The translations under genes and the position numbers were made by a program. Positions 1 through 7,728 of a DNA stretch of 64,000 nt are shown one piece after another. A model generated the notes under the pieces. It was not told the DNA's origin, made no database searches, and was given only the letters and a program-made list of their open reading frames with translations. The stretch covers positions 1,674,001 through 1,738,000 of the forward strand of contig NZ_QLUW01000001.1 of assembly GCF_003268025.1 (NCBI RefSeq), in the 5' to 3' direction. The stretch is from Paenibacillus montanisoli (GTDB lineage: Bacteria > Bacillota > Bacilli > Paenibacillales > Paenibacillaceae). Each line of letters begins with the position of its first letter. Position 1 is the first letter of the stretch.

Positions 1-210
1 CTTCTCGTTCGCCGTCGTAAACGGAATGCCGCCGATCTCGAGCAGCTCAGGCGTACTGAAAAAATGCATGTATGTCGGATATTGCGATATCGAATGAACG
101 ACGTTGCGTTTCTCGATAATGAGTGGCTGGACGCCGATCGCCTGCAGCTCGATGGCGGCTGCCAGCCCGCACGGACCGGCGCCGATGATGATTACTTGTT
201 CGGTATGCAT
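1..210 (-). CDS. ypdA: YpdA-type bacillithiol disulfide reductase, N-terminal part (cut by window edge)
   Basis: The minus strand opens with ATG at 208-210 and stays open to the window edge, giving the first 70 residues. They begin MHTEQVIIIGAGPCGLAAAI, a Rossmann FAD-binding motif (GxGPxGL) typical of the two-dinucleotide flavoprotein family. The following residues (IEKRNVVHSISQYPTYMHFFSTPELLEIGG) match the pattern known for YpdA, the NADPH-dependent flavoenzyme that reduces oxidised bacillithiol in the cytoplasm. The catalytic domain lies outside the window. The gene diverges from the next gene at 548. Family assignment rests on recalled sequence similarity; a related thioredoxin-reductase-like flavoprotein is the alternative. 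Confidence 0.8.
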   Translation of the reverse strand, partial: MHTEQVIIIGAGPCGLAAAIELQAIGVQPLIIEKRNVVHSISQYPTYMHFFSTPELLEIGGIPFTTANEK

Positions 211-359
211 AACTGCTTAATCAACTCCAATACACATGTAACATCAGGGCAGAACCAGTTTTTATTTTAACACAGCTTCGCCCTGCATGCTTCCTGTAAA
301 ACAAGCATTTGGCTCTGTGTATGCGAGATGATATGTTGTATAATAAGTTCACGAAAGGT

Positions 360-527
360 AGGAAAGTTTGACCGGGGTCAAACTTCCTGATCGGGAAGAG
401 TTTGATTTCGTCAAACTCCCAACTCAGAGAGAGTTTGATTCCTTCAAACTCCCTATTACGATTAGCAGGGAGAGTTTGATCCGTCAAACTCCCTAATCAG
501 AGAGAGTTTGACTCCGTCAAACTCCCT
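360..527. repeat. Array of five tandem palindromes (GTTTGA..TCAAAC hairpins)
   Basis: Five imperfect copies of a 27-28 nt palindrome follow each other at a pitch of 33-40 nt (about 360, 393, 427, 467 and 501). Each has the form GGGAGAGTTTGAT-(3-4 nt)-GTCAAACTCCC and can fold as a stem of about 10 bp. The array fills the divergent gap between ypdA and the gene at 548 and ends just before that gene's ribosome site. It has no unique spacers, so it is not a CRISPR. It may be a regulatory leader or a REP-like element. Confidence 0.85.
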
Positions 528-547
528 ATTACAAGGGGGGAGATAGA

Positions 548-1081
548 ATGCGACGGCGATTCGTCATTGAAGCCGTAATGGTTGCTACGTATGGTCATCT
601 GCTCGTGCCAAGCCGGCCTGTCGATTTTGTCTTGCCATATTCGACAATTATGGAGCTCTATGATATGAAAGCAGGATCTGAGCCGGTCATGGACGATCCC
701 GATGACGATGCTCATGTGAAAGCGAAAATCGGCGAGCTTATTGCGTTCTTCGAGGATCCGTTTAACAAAAAGAAAATCGAGCGCGCCTTGCAAATGCCGT
801 GGCGCGAAAGCTCGCCGCTGCTGCTGAACGACAAAATCCAATTCACGATCGTTCATGCCGTGGACAACGCGCAGTATGGCGAATATTTCGATCCGATCGA
901 GACGGAGCTGCTGCTGACTTCGCTGAAGCTCAGCGTACCGCTGCTGTCGGATCAGTTCGAATTCCAAGATAAGCTGCTGGAGGCGGAGGTTCCGGTCCAG
1001 GTTTACGATATCGAGGATTTTGAATTTGCCGTGGAACAGGGCATTACGGCGGCGGATTTCGAGTCCACCAGCGACCTGTAG
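548..1081 (+). CDS. Conserved hypothetical protein of Paenibacillaceae (177 aa)
   Basis: This 177-residue soluble, acidic protein begins MRRRFVIEAVMVA and has no signal peptide or membrane segment. I recognise it as a conserved Paenibacillus protein that databases sometimes label ADP-heptose synthase, but I see no nucleotidyltransferase motif that would support that name. Notable features are the acidic run DDPDDDAHVK near residue 50 and the conserved-looking segment VHAVDNAQYGEYFDP near residue 100. A GGGGGGAGATAGA ribosome site precedes the ATG, directly after the palindrome array. An intrinsic terminator follows at 1101. The function is unknown. Confidence 0.75.
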   Translation: MRRRFVIEAVMVATYGHLLVPSRPVDFVLPYSTIMELYDMKAGSEPVMDDPDDDAHVKAKIGELIAFFEDPFNKKKIERALQMPWRESSPLLLNDKIQFTIVHAVDNAQYGEYFDPIETELLLTSLKLSVPLLSDQFEFQDKLLEAEVPVQVYDIEDFEFAVEQGITAADFESTSDL

Positions 1082-1100
1082 CGAGCGCAAGACAACGAGG

Positions 1101-1124
1101 GCCCGGCTAACGCCGGGCTTTTGT
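1101..1124 (+). terminator. Intrinsic terminator after the 548-1081 gene
   Basis: GCCCGGC-TAAC-GCCGGGC is a perfect 7-bp stem followed by TTTTGT, 20 nt after the stop codon. Confidence 0.85.
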
Positions 1125-1163
1125 ATGCCTGTATAACGAAAAAATAAATTTCGCAAACGCCCC

Positions 1164-1193
1164 TTGCGCGCTGAGCGGAGGTGGTGTTAAGAT
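1164..1193 (+). promoter_or_regulatory. Candidate promoter of the leader ORF / ABC exporter transcript
   Basis: TTGCGC (1164-1169) and TAAGAT (1188-1193) are separated by 18 nt and lie about 50 nt upstream of the short leader ORF. This is a weak match, inferred by position. Confidence 0.35.
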
Positions 1194-1244
1194 TTGGTTG
1201 TTCCGGTTCCAGGAAACGGAAAACAATTCGACGAAAAGAGGGCG

Positions 1245-1337
1245 ATGGCTATGCGGATCACGTTTATTGTTGTGCGCAATGAAATGATGATGACGCAAGT
1301 CCATCGGCCCGACTTCTTTCGCAGACGGCGGCTTTGA
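1245..1337 (+). CDS. Short leader peptide ORF (30 aa) upstream of the ABC exporter
   Basis: ATG at 1245 (or 1251) follows an AGAGGG ribosome site and encodes about 30 residues ending TGA at 1335-1337. It is rich in Met and Arg (MAMRITFIVV...RRRRL). The stop codon lies in the loop of a hairpin whose arms are GCAGAC (1321-1326) and GTCTGC (1354-1359), and a strong terminator follows at once. The arrangement of short ORF, terminator and two-gene ABC exporter is the one known for bmrB upstream of bmrCD in Bacillus subtilis, where ribosome stalling on the leader lifts termination. The coding status is inferred from layout and ribosome site, not from homology. Confidence 0.6.
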   Translation: MAMRITFIVVRNEMMMTQVHRPDFFRRRRL

Positions 1338-1403
1338 TTAGCCGTACGATTCTGTCTGCGCATAAGGAGACCTTGAGCCATGCGGCTTGAGGTCTCCTTT
1401 TTT
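1321..1403 (+). promoter_or_regulatory. Probable transcription attenuator (upstream hairpin plus terminator)
   Basis: The first hairpin (1321-1359) pairs GCAGAC with GTCTGC and CGGCT with AGCCG. The second (1364-1399) pairs AAGGAGACCT with AGGTCTCCTT perfectly, has an inner TGAGCC/GGCTTG stem and ends in TTTTTT. AGCCG of the first hairpin can alternatively pair with CGGCT inside the terminator (about 1383-1387), so the two structures can compete. The terminator sits before the bmrC-like start at 1456, so transcription of the exporter needs read-through. Confidence 0.65.
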
Positions 1404-1455
1404 CGTTGACGAAGAGCGGAACACTCGCAAGCTTGTTTAAAGGGGGAATTCAACC

Positions 1456-3204
1456 ATGCGCAATATGATACGGCTGCTTCGGTATTTGCGTCCGAGCACT
1501 AGCTGGGTCGTCATTTCGTTCGCGACGATGATCCTTGGTACCGTCATCGATCTCATCGCGCCGTGGATGCTCAAGCTGGTTTTCGACGAGGGCATTGCCA
1601 AAAGCGACATGAAGATGGTTTTAATCGTAGCGCTGGGGTTGTTCGGCATACAGGTCATCAAGAGCATCGCAATGTTCGTGCAGGGGAGAGCGCAGGAGCT
1701 GGTCGGGCAGAATGTCGTTCATACGCTGCGGGAGCAGTTGTATAACCACTTGCAGAGACTGTCGTTCAGCTACTACGATAAGGCCCAGACCGGCCAGCTG
1801 ATGTCGCGGATGACAGGCGATATCGAATCGGTCAAAAACTTCATCGGCTTCGGCGCGATGGCCATGCTGACCGGGATCATGACCTTTATCGGCACGATTA
1901 TTTTTATGGCGTTCATCCAGTGGCAGGTGACGCTGCTCTGCATGGCAAGCGTACCGCTGCTGCTGCTGTCGCTTTATCAATTCAACAAGAAGGTCGGCCC
2001 TGCCTGGGGGCAAATCAGGGAGCAGATGGGCCGGCTGACGACGACGCTGCAGGAAAATATTTCGGGGATCCGCGTCGTTAAGGCGTTTGCCCGCGAACAT
2101 GTGGAGCAGTCCAAATTCGAGGCGCGCAACGATCAAAACTTCGAAACGAACATGGATAGAGCGAAGCTGGAGGCGAAGGCATTCCCGCTTATGAGCTTCT
2201 ACGGCGGGCTTGTGTTTCTGACGATGGTATGGGTCGGCGCTTATTTCGTTGCCAAAGGCACCATGACGCTTGGGACCTTCATGGCGTTCCAATGGTACAC
2301 GTGGGGCATTATTTGGCCGCTCAACATGCTTGGCTGGCAAATCAACATCATGCAGCAGGCGATCAAAGCGGCGCCGCGCGTCTTCGAGGTGCTGGATACG
2401 CCTGTAGATATCAGCTCCGAGTCAGGTAAGGCCCAAAATTCCGACCGCATCGAGGGCAACGTGACCTTCGACGGCGTGTCGTTCTATTTCGCCGACCAGG
2501 ATCCCGAGCAGGAAGCGGGCATCTTGGAAAATATCTCTTTCGGCGTGAAGCAGGGCGAGGTGATCGCCGTGCTCGGCGCGACAGGCTCCGGGAAGAGCAG
2601 CCTCATTTCGCTGCTTTCGCGCTTCTACGACGTCAGCCATGGCCGGCTGCTCATTGACGGCGTCGACGTCCGCGATTACGAGCTCGAGGGGCTTCGCCGC
2701 AAAATCGGCATCGTGCCGCAAGAAACGTTCCTCTTCTCGGCGACCATCCGCGAGAACATTGCCTACGGGATGCCGGAAGCGACCCAGGAGCAGATCGAGT
2801 GGGCGTCGAGCAAAGCGCAGATCCATTCTTTCATCGAGTCTTTGCCTCATGGCTACGACACCTTGATCGGCGAACGCGGCGTCGGGTTGTCCGGAGGACA
2901 GCGGCAGCGCGTCGCGCTTGCGCGCGCCATTTTGATGGATCCGCCGATACTCGTGCTGGACGAAGCGACAGCAAGCGTCGATACGGCCACGGAATCCGCG
3001 ATTCACGAAGAACTGCTTGAGGTGATGAAGGGGCGCACAACGTTCATCATCGCGCAGCGTTTATCCTCGGTGAAGCGGGCCGACCGCATCATCGTGCTTG
3101 ACGGAGGACGAATCGTCCAGCAGGGAACGCACAAAGAGCTGTTCCAGCAGGAAGGCTTTTTCCGCAATCTGTTCCAAATGCAAGAGGCTGCCGCAGCCAA
3201 ATAA
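1456..3204 (+). CDS. Heterodimeric multidrug ABC exporter, subunit 1 (BmrC/YheI-like)
   Basis: This 582-residue half transporter has an N-terminal six-helix exporter domain (residues about 15-310) and a C-terminal nucleotide-binding domain. The NBD shows Walker A GATGSGKSS (from residue 374), signature LSGGQ (478) and Walker B ILVLDEA (about 500). The switch-loop residue is Gln 534 (IIAQRLS) where canonical subunits have His, so the site built on this subunit's Walker motifs is degenerate. That is expected for one half of heterodimers such as BmrCD, LmrCD or TM287/288. AAAGGGGG precedes the ATG. The partner gene follows after 54 nt. Expression is probably gated by the attenuator upstream. Substrates are likely drugs or lipids, by family only. 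Confidence 0.85.
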   Translation: MRNMIRLLRYLRPSTSWVVISFATMILGTVIDLIAPWMLKLVFDEGIAKSDMKMVLIVALGLFGIQVIKSIAMFVQGRAQELVGQNVVHTLREQLYNHLQRLSFSYYDKAQTGQLMSRMTGDIESVKNFIGFGAMAMLTGIMTFIGTIIFMAFIQWQVTLLCMASVPLLLLSLYQFNKKVGPAWGQIREQMGRLTTTLQENISGIRVVKAFAREHVEQSKFEARNDQNFETNMDRAKLEAKAFPLMSFYGGLVFLTMVWVGAYFVAKGTMTLGTFMAFQWYTWGIIWPLNMLGWQINIMQQAIKAAPRVFEVLDTPVDISSESGKAQNSDRIEGNVTFDGVSFYFADQDPEQEAGILENISFGVKQGEVIAVLGATGSGKSSLISLLSRFYDVSHGRLLIDGVDVRDYELEGLRRKIGIVPQETFLFSATIRENIAYGMPEATQEQIEWASSKAQIHSFIESLPHGYDTLIGERGVGLSGGQRQRVALARAILMDPPILVLDEATASVDTATESAIHEELLEVMKGRTTFIIAQRLSSVKRADRIIVLDGGRIVQQGTHKELFQQEGFFRNLFQMQEAAAAK

Positions 3205-3258
3205 TTAGTTAACGGCATAAATCAATTTAATTAATGTCATAAAAGGAGGGAAACCTCT

Positions 3259-5067
3259 ATGAGTCAAGTCGAATGGGATGCAGACGACGATTTAGAAGAG
3301 AAGCCGTTTAACCGCGCGTACATGAAGCGATTGCTCCGCTACGTGCTCCCATACCGCAAAGTATTGTCCATCGTCGTTCTCATCGTCCTGTTCAACATGG
3401 GCTTAAGCCTTGCCGAGCCGCTCCTGATCCGGTACGTGATCGACGAAGGCATCATGAAACAAGACTTCTTCATCATTCATATGGTCGGTATTACGCTGCT
3501 GGCCATCAAAGCGATAGGTTGGCTGTTCGGCTTTCTCCACACCCGGATGATCAACTTCACCGGACAACGGATTTTGTTCGATTTGCGCCAACAGCTGTTC
3601 AATCATTTGCAATCCTTATCGTTCCGTTTCTTTGACGGCAGGCCAGCCGGGAAAATCATGTCCCGGATCACGAACGACACGAACGCGATCGGAGAATTGA
3701 TCAACGGCGGCTTAATTACGCTCGTCATGGAGTTCACGCACCTCATCGGTATCGTCGCAATCCTGCTGTGGATGGATTGGAAGCTGGCTTTATTGTCGTT
3801 CATCACGCTGCCGATGCTCTACCTCGTCGTAGGCAGCATGCAGTCCAAGATCGAAGGCTCCTGGTCGCGTTCGCGCAAAACGATGTCCGCGATCAACGGC
3901 AATCTGAACGAGACGCTTCAAGGGATCCGCGTTATTCAGGCGTTCTCGCGCCAAAAGGAGAACAACAAGCGCTTCGAGACGCTGAACACGCGGAACAAGA
4001 ACGCGTTCATGCGCGCGGTCACGCTGGAGTCGCTGGTGTTTCCGGCGGTGGAGATGATCGGCGTTATCGGCACATGCGTCGTACTCTGGTTCGGCGCGAG
4101 AGAAGTTTTGAGCGGCGAGCTGACGCTCGGGTTCATCATGGCTTTCATCAACTATCTGTGGCGTTTCTGGGGGCCGCTGAGCGCGCTCTCCAAGGTATAC
4201 AGCCAAGTATTGGCGGCAATGGCTTCCGCTGAACGAATTTTCGAAATCTTGGACTCCGAGCCCGAGGTGAAGGACCGTCCTGACGCGAAGCCGATGAAGC
4301 CGATTCAAGGGGAGGTCGTCTTCGAGAACGTATCGTTCCGTTATGAGACGGAGAAGCCGGAGGTGCTGAAGGATGTCAATCTGCGCATCAGGCCGGGCCA
4401 GCGCGTCGCGCTTGTCGGTCCGACCGGCGCGGGCAAGAGTACGATCGTCAATCTCTTGATGCGCTTCTATGACGCGACCGGCGGCCGGATTTTAATTGAC
4501 GGTCAGGATGTGAAGGGGGTTACCCTGGAATCGCTGAGACGACAGATGGGCATCGTGCTTCAGGACTCGTTCATCTTCTCCGGGACGATCGAAGAGAATC
4601 TGCGGTACGGCAACGAAGACGCAACGGATGAGGCGCTGCGCCGCGCGGCCGAGAACGTGCGGATCGACCGTTTCGTCTCGCAATTCGCGGACGGCTACCG
4701 GACGCAGGTCGAAGAGCGCGGCTCAAAGCTGTCCGTCGGCCAGCGCCAGCTGCTGGCATTCGGCCGCGTCCTCCTATCGGATCCGCGCATACTGATCTTG
4801 GATGAGGCGACCTCCAGCGTAGATACGGAGACGGAACAGCACATCCAAGCCGCGCTTCAGACGATGCTGGAAGGGAGGACCGCGTTCATCATTGCGCACC
4901 GGCTGTCCACGATCCGCGATGCCGACGTTATTCTCGTCGTGAAGGACGGCCGGATTTCCGAGCATGGCTCGCACGACGATCTCATAAAGCAGAACGGGCT
5001 CTACAAGAAGCTTTATATGACGCAATTTGAAATGCAGCAATCGCTCGCAATGCAGACGGGCGCGTAA
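3259..5067 (+). CDS. Heterodimeric multidrug ABC exporter, subunit 2 (BmrD/YheH-like)
   Basis: This 602-residue half transporter starts after AAAAGGAGGG. An acidic N-terminal extension (VEWDADDDLEE) precedes the six-helix membrane domain. The NBD has Walker A GPTGAGKST (from residue 387), signature LSVGQ (491-495, with Gly replaced by Val), Walker B LILDEA and the canonical switch histidine IIAHRLST. The altered LSVGQ would face the Gln-bearing site of subunit 1. The two subunits therefore make one degenerate and one consensus ATP site, the hallmark of type IV heterodimeric exporters. Both genes form one operon ending at the terminator at 5072. Confidence 0.85.
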   Translation: MSQVEWDADDDLEEKPFNRAYMKRLLRYVLPYRKVLSIVVLIVLFNMGLSLAEPLLIRYVIDEGIMKQDFFIIHMVGITLLAIKAIGWLFGFLHTRMINFTGQRILFDLRQQLFNHLQSLSFRFFDGRPAGKIMSRITNDTNAIGELINGGLITLVMEFTHLIGIVAILLWMDWKLALLSFITLPMLYLVVGSMQSKIEGSWSRSRKTMSAINGNLNETLQGIRVIQAFSRQKENNKRFETLNTRNKNAFMRAVTLESLVFPAVEMIGVIGTCVVLWFGAREVLSGELTLGFIMAFINYLWRFWGPLSALSKVYSQVLAAMASAERIFEILDSEPEVKDRPDAKPMKPIQGEVVFENVSFRYETEKPEVLKDVNLRIRPGQRVALVGPTGAGKSTIVNLLMRFYDATGGRILIDGQDVKGVTLESLRRQMGIVLQDSFIFSGTIEENLRYGNEDATDEALRRAAENVRIDRFVSQFADGYRTQVEERGSKLSVGQRQLLAFGRVLLSDPRILILDEATSSVDTETEQHIQAALQTMLEGRTAFIIAHRLSTIRDADVILVVKDGRISEHGSHDDLIKQNGLYKKLYMTQFEMQQSLAMQTGA

Positions 5068-5071
5068 AAGG

Positions 5072-5108
5072 GGGGGCAGTTCCGATCAGTCGGGGCTGCT
5101 CTTTTTTT
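5072..5108 (+). terminator. Intrinsic terminator of the ABC exporter operon
   Basis: An imperfect GGGCAGTTCCGA / TCGGGGCTGCTC hairpin is followed by TTTTTTT. Confidence 0.8.
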
Positions 5109-5169
5109 ATGATTTTGATATCTGGGAAGGGGAGCAGCGTTTGCAGGTTGAAAGCAGCTATTGTAGCCG

Positions 5170-5375
5170 GTTAGGGTGCGGCTGCTAACGAATTCTATCG
5201 TGCTTAATTGCGTGATAAACGCTGGCTTTGAATTCTAACGAACTCAAACAACCTTATCGCTGCTCAAATTGCCCGATCCGGCAGGTTATACAACAAATAA
5301 CGTTTCTGGAGTTCGTTAAACCGGAAATGCGGCCTTTTTCAAGCAAATAAGTTCAATATGGTTCGTTAGCTCGTA
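5170..5375. repeat. Probable interspersed palindromic element (TAACGAA..TTCGTTA borders)
   Basis: This non-coding stretch contains CTAACGAATTCTA, GAATTCTAACGAACTC, GGAGTTCGTTAAACC and GGTTCGTTAGCTC at roughly 60-100 nt spacing, that is, direct and inverted copies of an 8-9 nt core. No ORF with a ribosome site was found. It may be a degenerate lineage-specific intergenic repeat. Confidence 0.4.
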
Positions 5376-5463
5376 TGCGGGCAGCTGTCAGCGAGAGCGG
5401 TGGAAATTTCCGAGGGGCTGCTGCACTATGGGGTTAGAGTTACATATGCGGTCGATTGTGCGT

Positions 5464-5683
5464 TCCGGAGCTTAGCAATGCGCTAAATCTCCGAAGAGAA
5501 TGTTTCGGAGTTTTAGCAATGCGCTAAATCTCCGAAGAGAATGTTTCGGAGTTTAGCAATGTGCTAAATCTCCGAAGAGAATGTTTCGGAGTTTTAGCAA
5601 TGCGCTAAATCTCCGAAGAGAATGTTTCGGAGTTTTAGCAATGCGCTAAATCTCCAAAGTAATGTTTCGGAGTTTTAGCACAA
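5464..5683. repeat. Tandem 41-nt repeat array made of two interleaved palindromes
   Basis: About five copies of a 41-nt unit plus a partial one run head to tail. Each unit contains TTTTAGCAATGCGCTAAA (one palindrome) and CTCCGAAGAGAATGTTTCGGAG (a second palindrome). Copies differ by only one or a few bases. There are no unique spacers, so this is not a CRISPR. It lies in a 700-bp gap between the ABC operon and a small zinc-ribbon-like gene. Confidence 0.9.
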
Positions 5684-5770
5684 GGATAAACTAGAAAATA
5701 AATTGACATTCACCCGCAAATTTAATAAGCTTACAAGGAATTTTCAAATCTGTAAGACAGGAGATCGATT

Positions 5771-6043
5771 ATGAAATTCAACATGAAAATCAAAGATTTT
5801 GCAGCTGCAGATATGAATGTGGCAGATGGACTATATCATTTTGTCGTTACGATGTCCGATAACACGCAATGCCGGTTGATCTTCACGAAGAAGCCGGATT
5901 GGAAGCTGATTGGCGTGAACCGTCTTCTGACCGTTCCTTGCCCAATCTGCAGAAGAGATTACTACTGCAATTGCATGTCCAAATATGCGGAAGAGTTTGA
6001 GCGCGAAGTGCTCGACAAGGAGCTTATTTCTTCCGTTCTTTAA
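5771..6043 (+). CDS. Small conserved hypothetical protein with Cys cluster (90 aa)
   Basis: The gene is preceded by ACAGGAGATCGATT and encodes 90 residues. The N-terminal half looks like a beta-rich domain (VADGLYHFVVTMSDNTQCRLIF). The C-terminal half carries CPICRRDYYCNC, a Cys-x2-Cys-x5-Cys-x-Cys cluster that could bind zinc. There is no signal peptide. I do not recognise a named family. It is a monocistronic gene between the 41-nt repeat array and the serS T-box. Confidence 0.65.
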   Translation: MKFNMKIKDFAAADMNVADGLYHFVVTMSDNTQCRLIFTKKPDWKLIGVNRLLTVPCPICRRDYYCNCMSKYAEEFEREVLDKELISSVL

Positions 6044-6099
6044 GATTCAGTCCATGGCATTTGCCGCTTGCATCCCGATTGCGGCTTTGCTATACTAAC

Positions 6100-6325
6100 G
6101 AGCAATAAGCACACAGGCCAATGATGAGAATCCAACTCGGAGGCGTTGCGTACAGAGTTTTTGCGGCAGCTTTCTCGCCGTCCGAAGGCTCTCCAAGCAT
6201 TCCGGCACCGCACCGTTATCGGCGGACTGAGGGAGTCAATCGGCAGATTGGCTAATTTGGGTGGCACCGCGAACGCGTTCTTCGTCCCATGGTTTTGGGA
6301 CAACAGGAACGCGTATTTTGTTTTG
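6100..6325 (+). promoter_or_regulatory. T-box riboswitch of serS
   Basis: The conserved T-box sequence GGGTGGCACCGCG lies at 6259-6271 and is followed by a terminator hairpin with arms ACGCGTTC (6273-6280) and GAACGCGT (6307-6314), an inner GTCCC/GGGAC stem, and ATTTTGTTTTG. Family knowledge: uncharged tRNA binding stabilises the antiterminator and turns on the downstream synthetase. The upstream boundary and the Ser specifier codon were not resolved by eye, so the 5' limit is approximate. Confidence 0.85.
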
Positions 6326-6360
6326 TCCCGCATCTGACTTTTGACAAGGGAGTGCTGAAC

Positions 6361-7656
6361 ATGCTGGACATGAACATGATTAGGAAGCAAGCGGACGACT
6401 ATCAAGAGGCGGCGGATTGGAAAGGGATTTCGATCTCGATCGGAGAGCTGATCGAGACCGACGACCGCAGGCGGGAGCTGCTTCAAGAGACGGAAGCGCT
6501 GCGCGCGGAGCGAAACCGCCGCTCGAAGGCGATCGAGCGGCTTATGCTCGAGGGCAGGAAGGAAGAGGCGGAGCCATTAAAACGGGAAACCGCCGAGCTG
6601 CTTCAGCGGCTGAAAGAAGCGGAATCGAAGTTCCGGCAGACGGCGTACCGGTATGAGGAGCTGATGCTCCGCGTGCCGAATCTCACCTCGCCCGATACGC
6701 CGATGGGCAAGAGCGACGCGGACAACGTAGAGGTTAGACGCGAGGGCGACGTTCCGGATTTTCCGTTCAACGCGTTAAGCCATGTAGAGCTTGGCGAGCG
6801 GCACGGCATGTTCGATTTCGCGCGCGGAGTGAAGCTTGGCGGTACAAGGCAGTATGTGCTGAAGAACAGCGGTTTGCAGCTGCACCGGGCCGTCCAGCAG
6901 CTCGCGCTCGACATGCTTGCGGACAAAGGCTATGAGCTGATGGACGTGCCGGCGTTGGTGAAGGAGGAGACGCTGGTCGCTTCGGGCTATTTTCCGGCGA
7001 ACCGGGATCAGACCTACGGCATCCAAGGCGAGGACAAATGGCTTATCGGGACGTCGGAGGTACCGCTTGTGTCGTATTTCAGCGGCGAGGTGCTCGATCT
7101 GGCGGCACCGAAGCTGATTGGCGCCGTCAGCCCTTGCTATCGGAGCGAGGTCGGTTCGTCGGGGCGGGACGTTCACGGCCTGTACCGGGTCCATCAGTTC
7201 GCCAAAGTAGAACAAGTCGTGATATGCCAAGCAAAGCTTGAAACGGCACTAGCGCTGCTTGAGCAAATGACGGCCAACGGCGAGGAACTGCTCCGGCTGC
7301 TTGAACTGCCGTATCGGGTTGTAGCGGTGTGCGCCGGCGATATGTCGCAGAAAAACTACAAGCAGTATGACATCGAGACTTGGATGCCAAGCCGGGACGG
7401 CTACGGCGAGACGCACTCGGCTTCGCTGCTGCTTGATTTTCAGGCTAGGAGATCGAATATCCGGTACCTGGATGAGAACGGCAAGTCCCGCTTTGCCTAT
7501 ACGTTGAACAATACCATGGTCGCTACGCCGCGCATCCTCATACCGCTCCTGGAGAACCATCAGCGCGAAGACGGCTCGATCCATATACCTAAGGCTCTTC
7601 GTCCCTATATGAGAGGATTGTCGGAGCTTCGTCCGCAGCATGTCGATAAGGTCTAG
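6361..7656 (+). CDS. serS: Seryl-tRNA synthetase (second-type, T-box controlled)
   Basis: The 431-residue class II synthetase charges tRNA-Ser with serine in the cytosol. The N-terminal coiled-coil arm (residues about 30-110, Glu/Arg/Leu-rich) is followed by the catalytic core with motif 2 CYRSEVGSSGRDVHGLYRVHQF-type sequence (near residue 260) and motif 3 TLNNTMVATPRIL (near residue 380). The motif 2 and 3 wording differs from the usual Firmicute form and resembles other lineages, so this may be a paralogue of a housekeeping serS elsewhere. I chose ATG 6361 after AAGGGAGTGCTGAAC; an in-frame extension to 6289 would run back into the terminator stem of the T-box. Confidence 0.9.
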   Translation: MLDMNMIRKQADDYQEAADWKGISISIGELIETDDRRRELLQETEALRAERNRRSKAIERLMLEGRKEEAEPLKRETAELLQRLKEAESKFRQTAYRYEELMLRVPNLTSPDTPMGKSDADNVEVRREGDVPDFPFNALSHVELGERHGMFDFARGVKLGGTRQYVLKNSGLQLHRAVQQLALDMLADKGYELMDVPALVKEETLVASGYFPANRDQTYGIQGEDKWLIGTSEVPLVSYFSGEVLDLAAPKLIGAVSPCYRSEVGSSGRDVHGLYRVHQFAKVEQVVICQAKLETALALLEQMTANGEELLRLLELPYRVVAVCAGDMSQKNYKQYDIETWMPSRDGYGETHSASLLLDFQARRSNIRYLDENGKSRFAYTLNNTMVATPRILIPLLENHQREDGSIHIPKALRPYMRGLSELRPQHVDKV

Positions 7657-7728
7657 CCTGTCTCCCCTTTTGCGGGTATACTTGAAGGGATACTTCCATC
7701 CGCTGGAAAAACGAGAGGAGCAGGCTGC

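Noticed and set aside
548-1081. Name 'ADP-heptose synthase' for the 177-aa protein
   Set aside because: No cytidylyltransferase or kinase motif is present; the name looks like a propagated misannotation.
1364-1403. Simple terminator of an upstream gene
   Set aside because: The upstream gene already ends at its own terminator (1101-1124); the new short ORF and competing hairpins favour attenuation.
5464-5683. CRISPR array
   Set aside because: Units are contiguous 41-nt repeats without unique spacers, and no cas genes are nearby.
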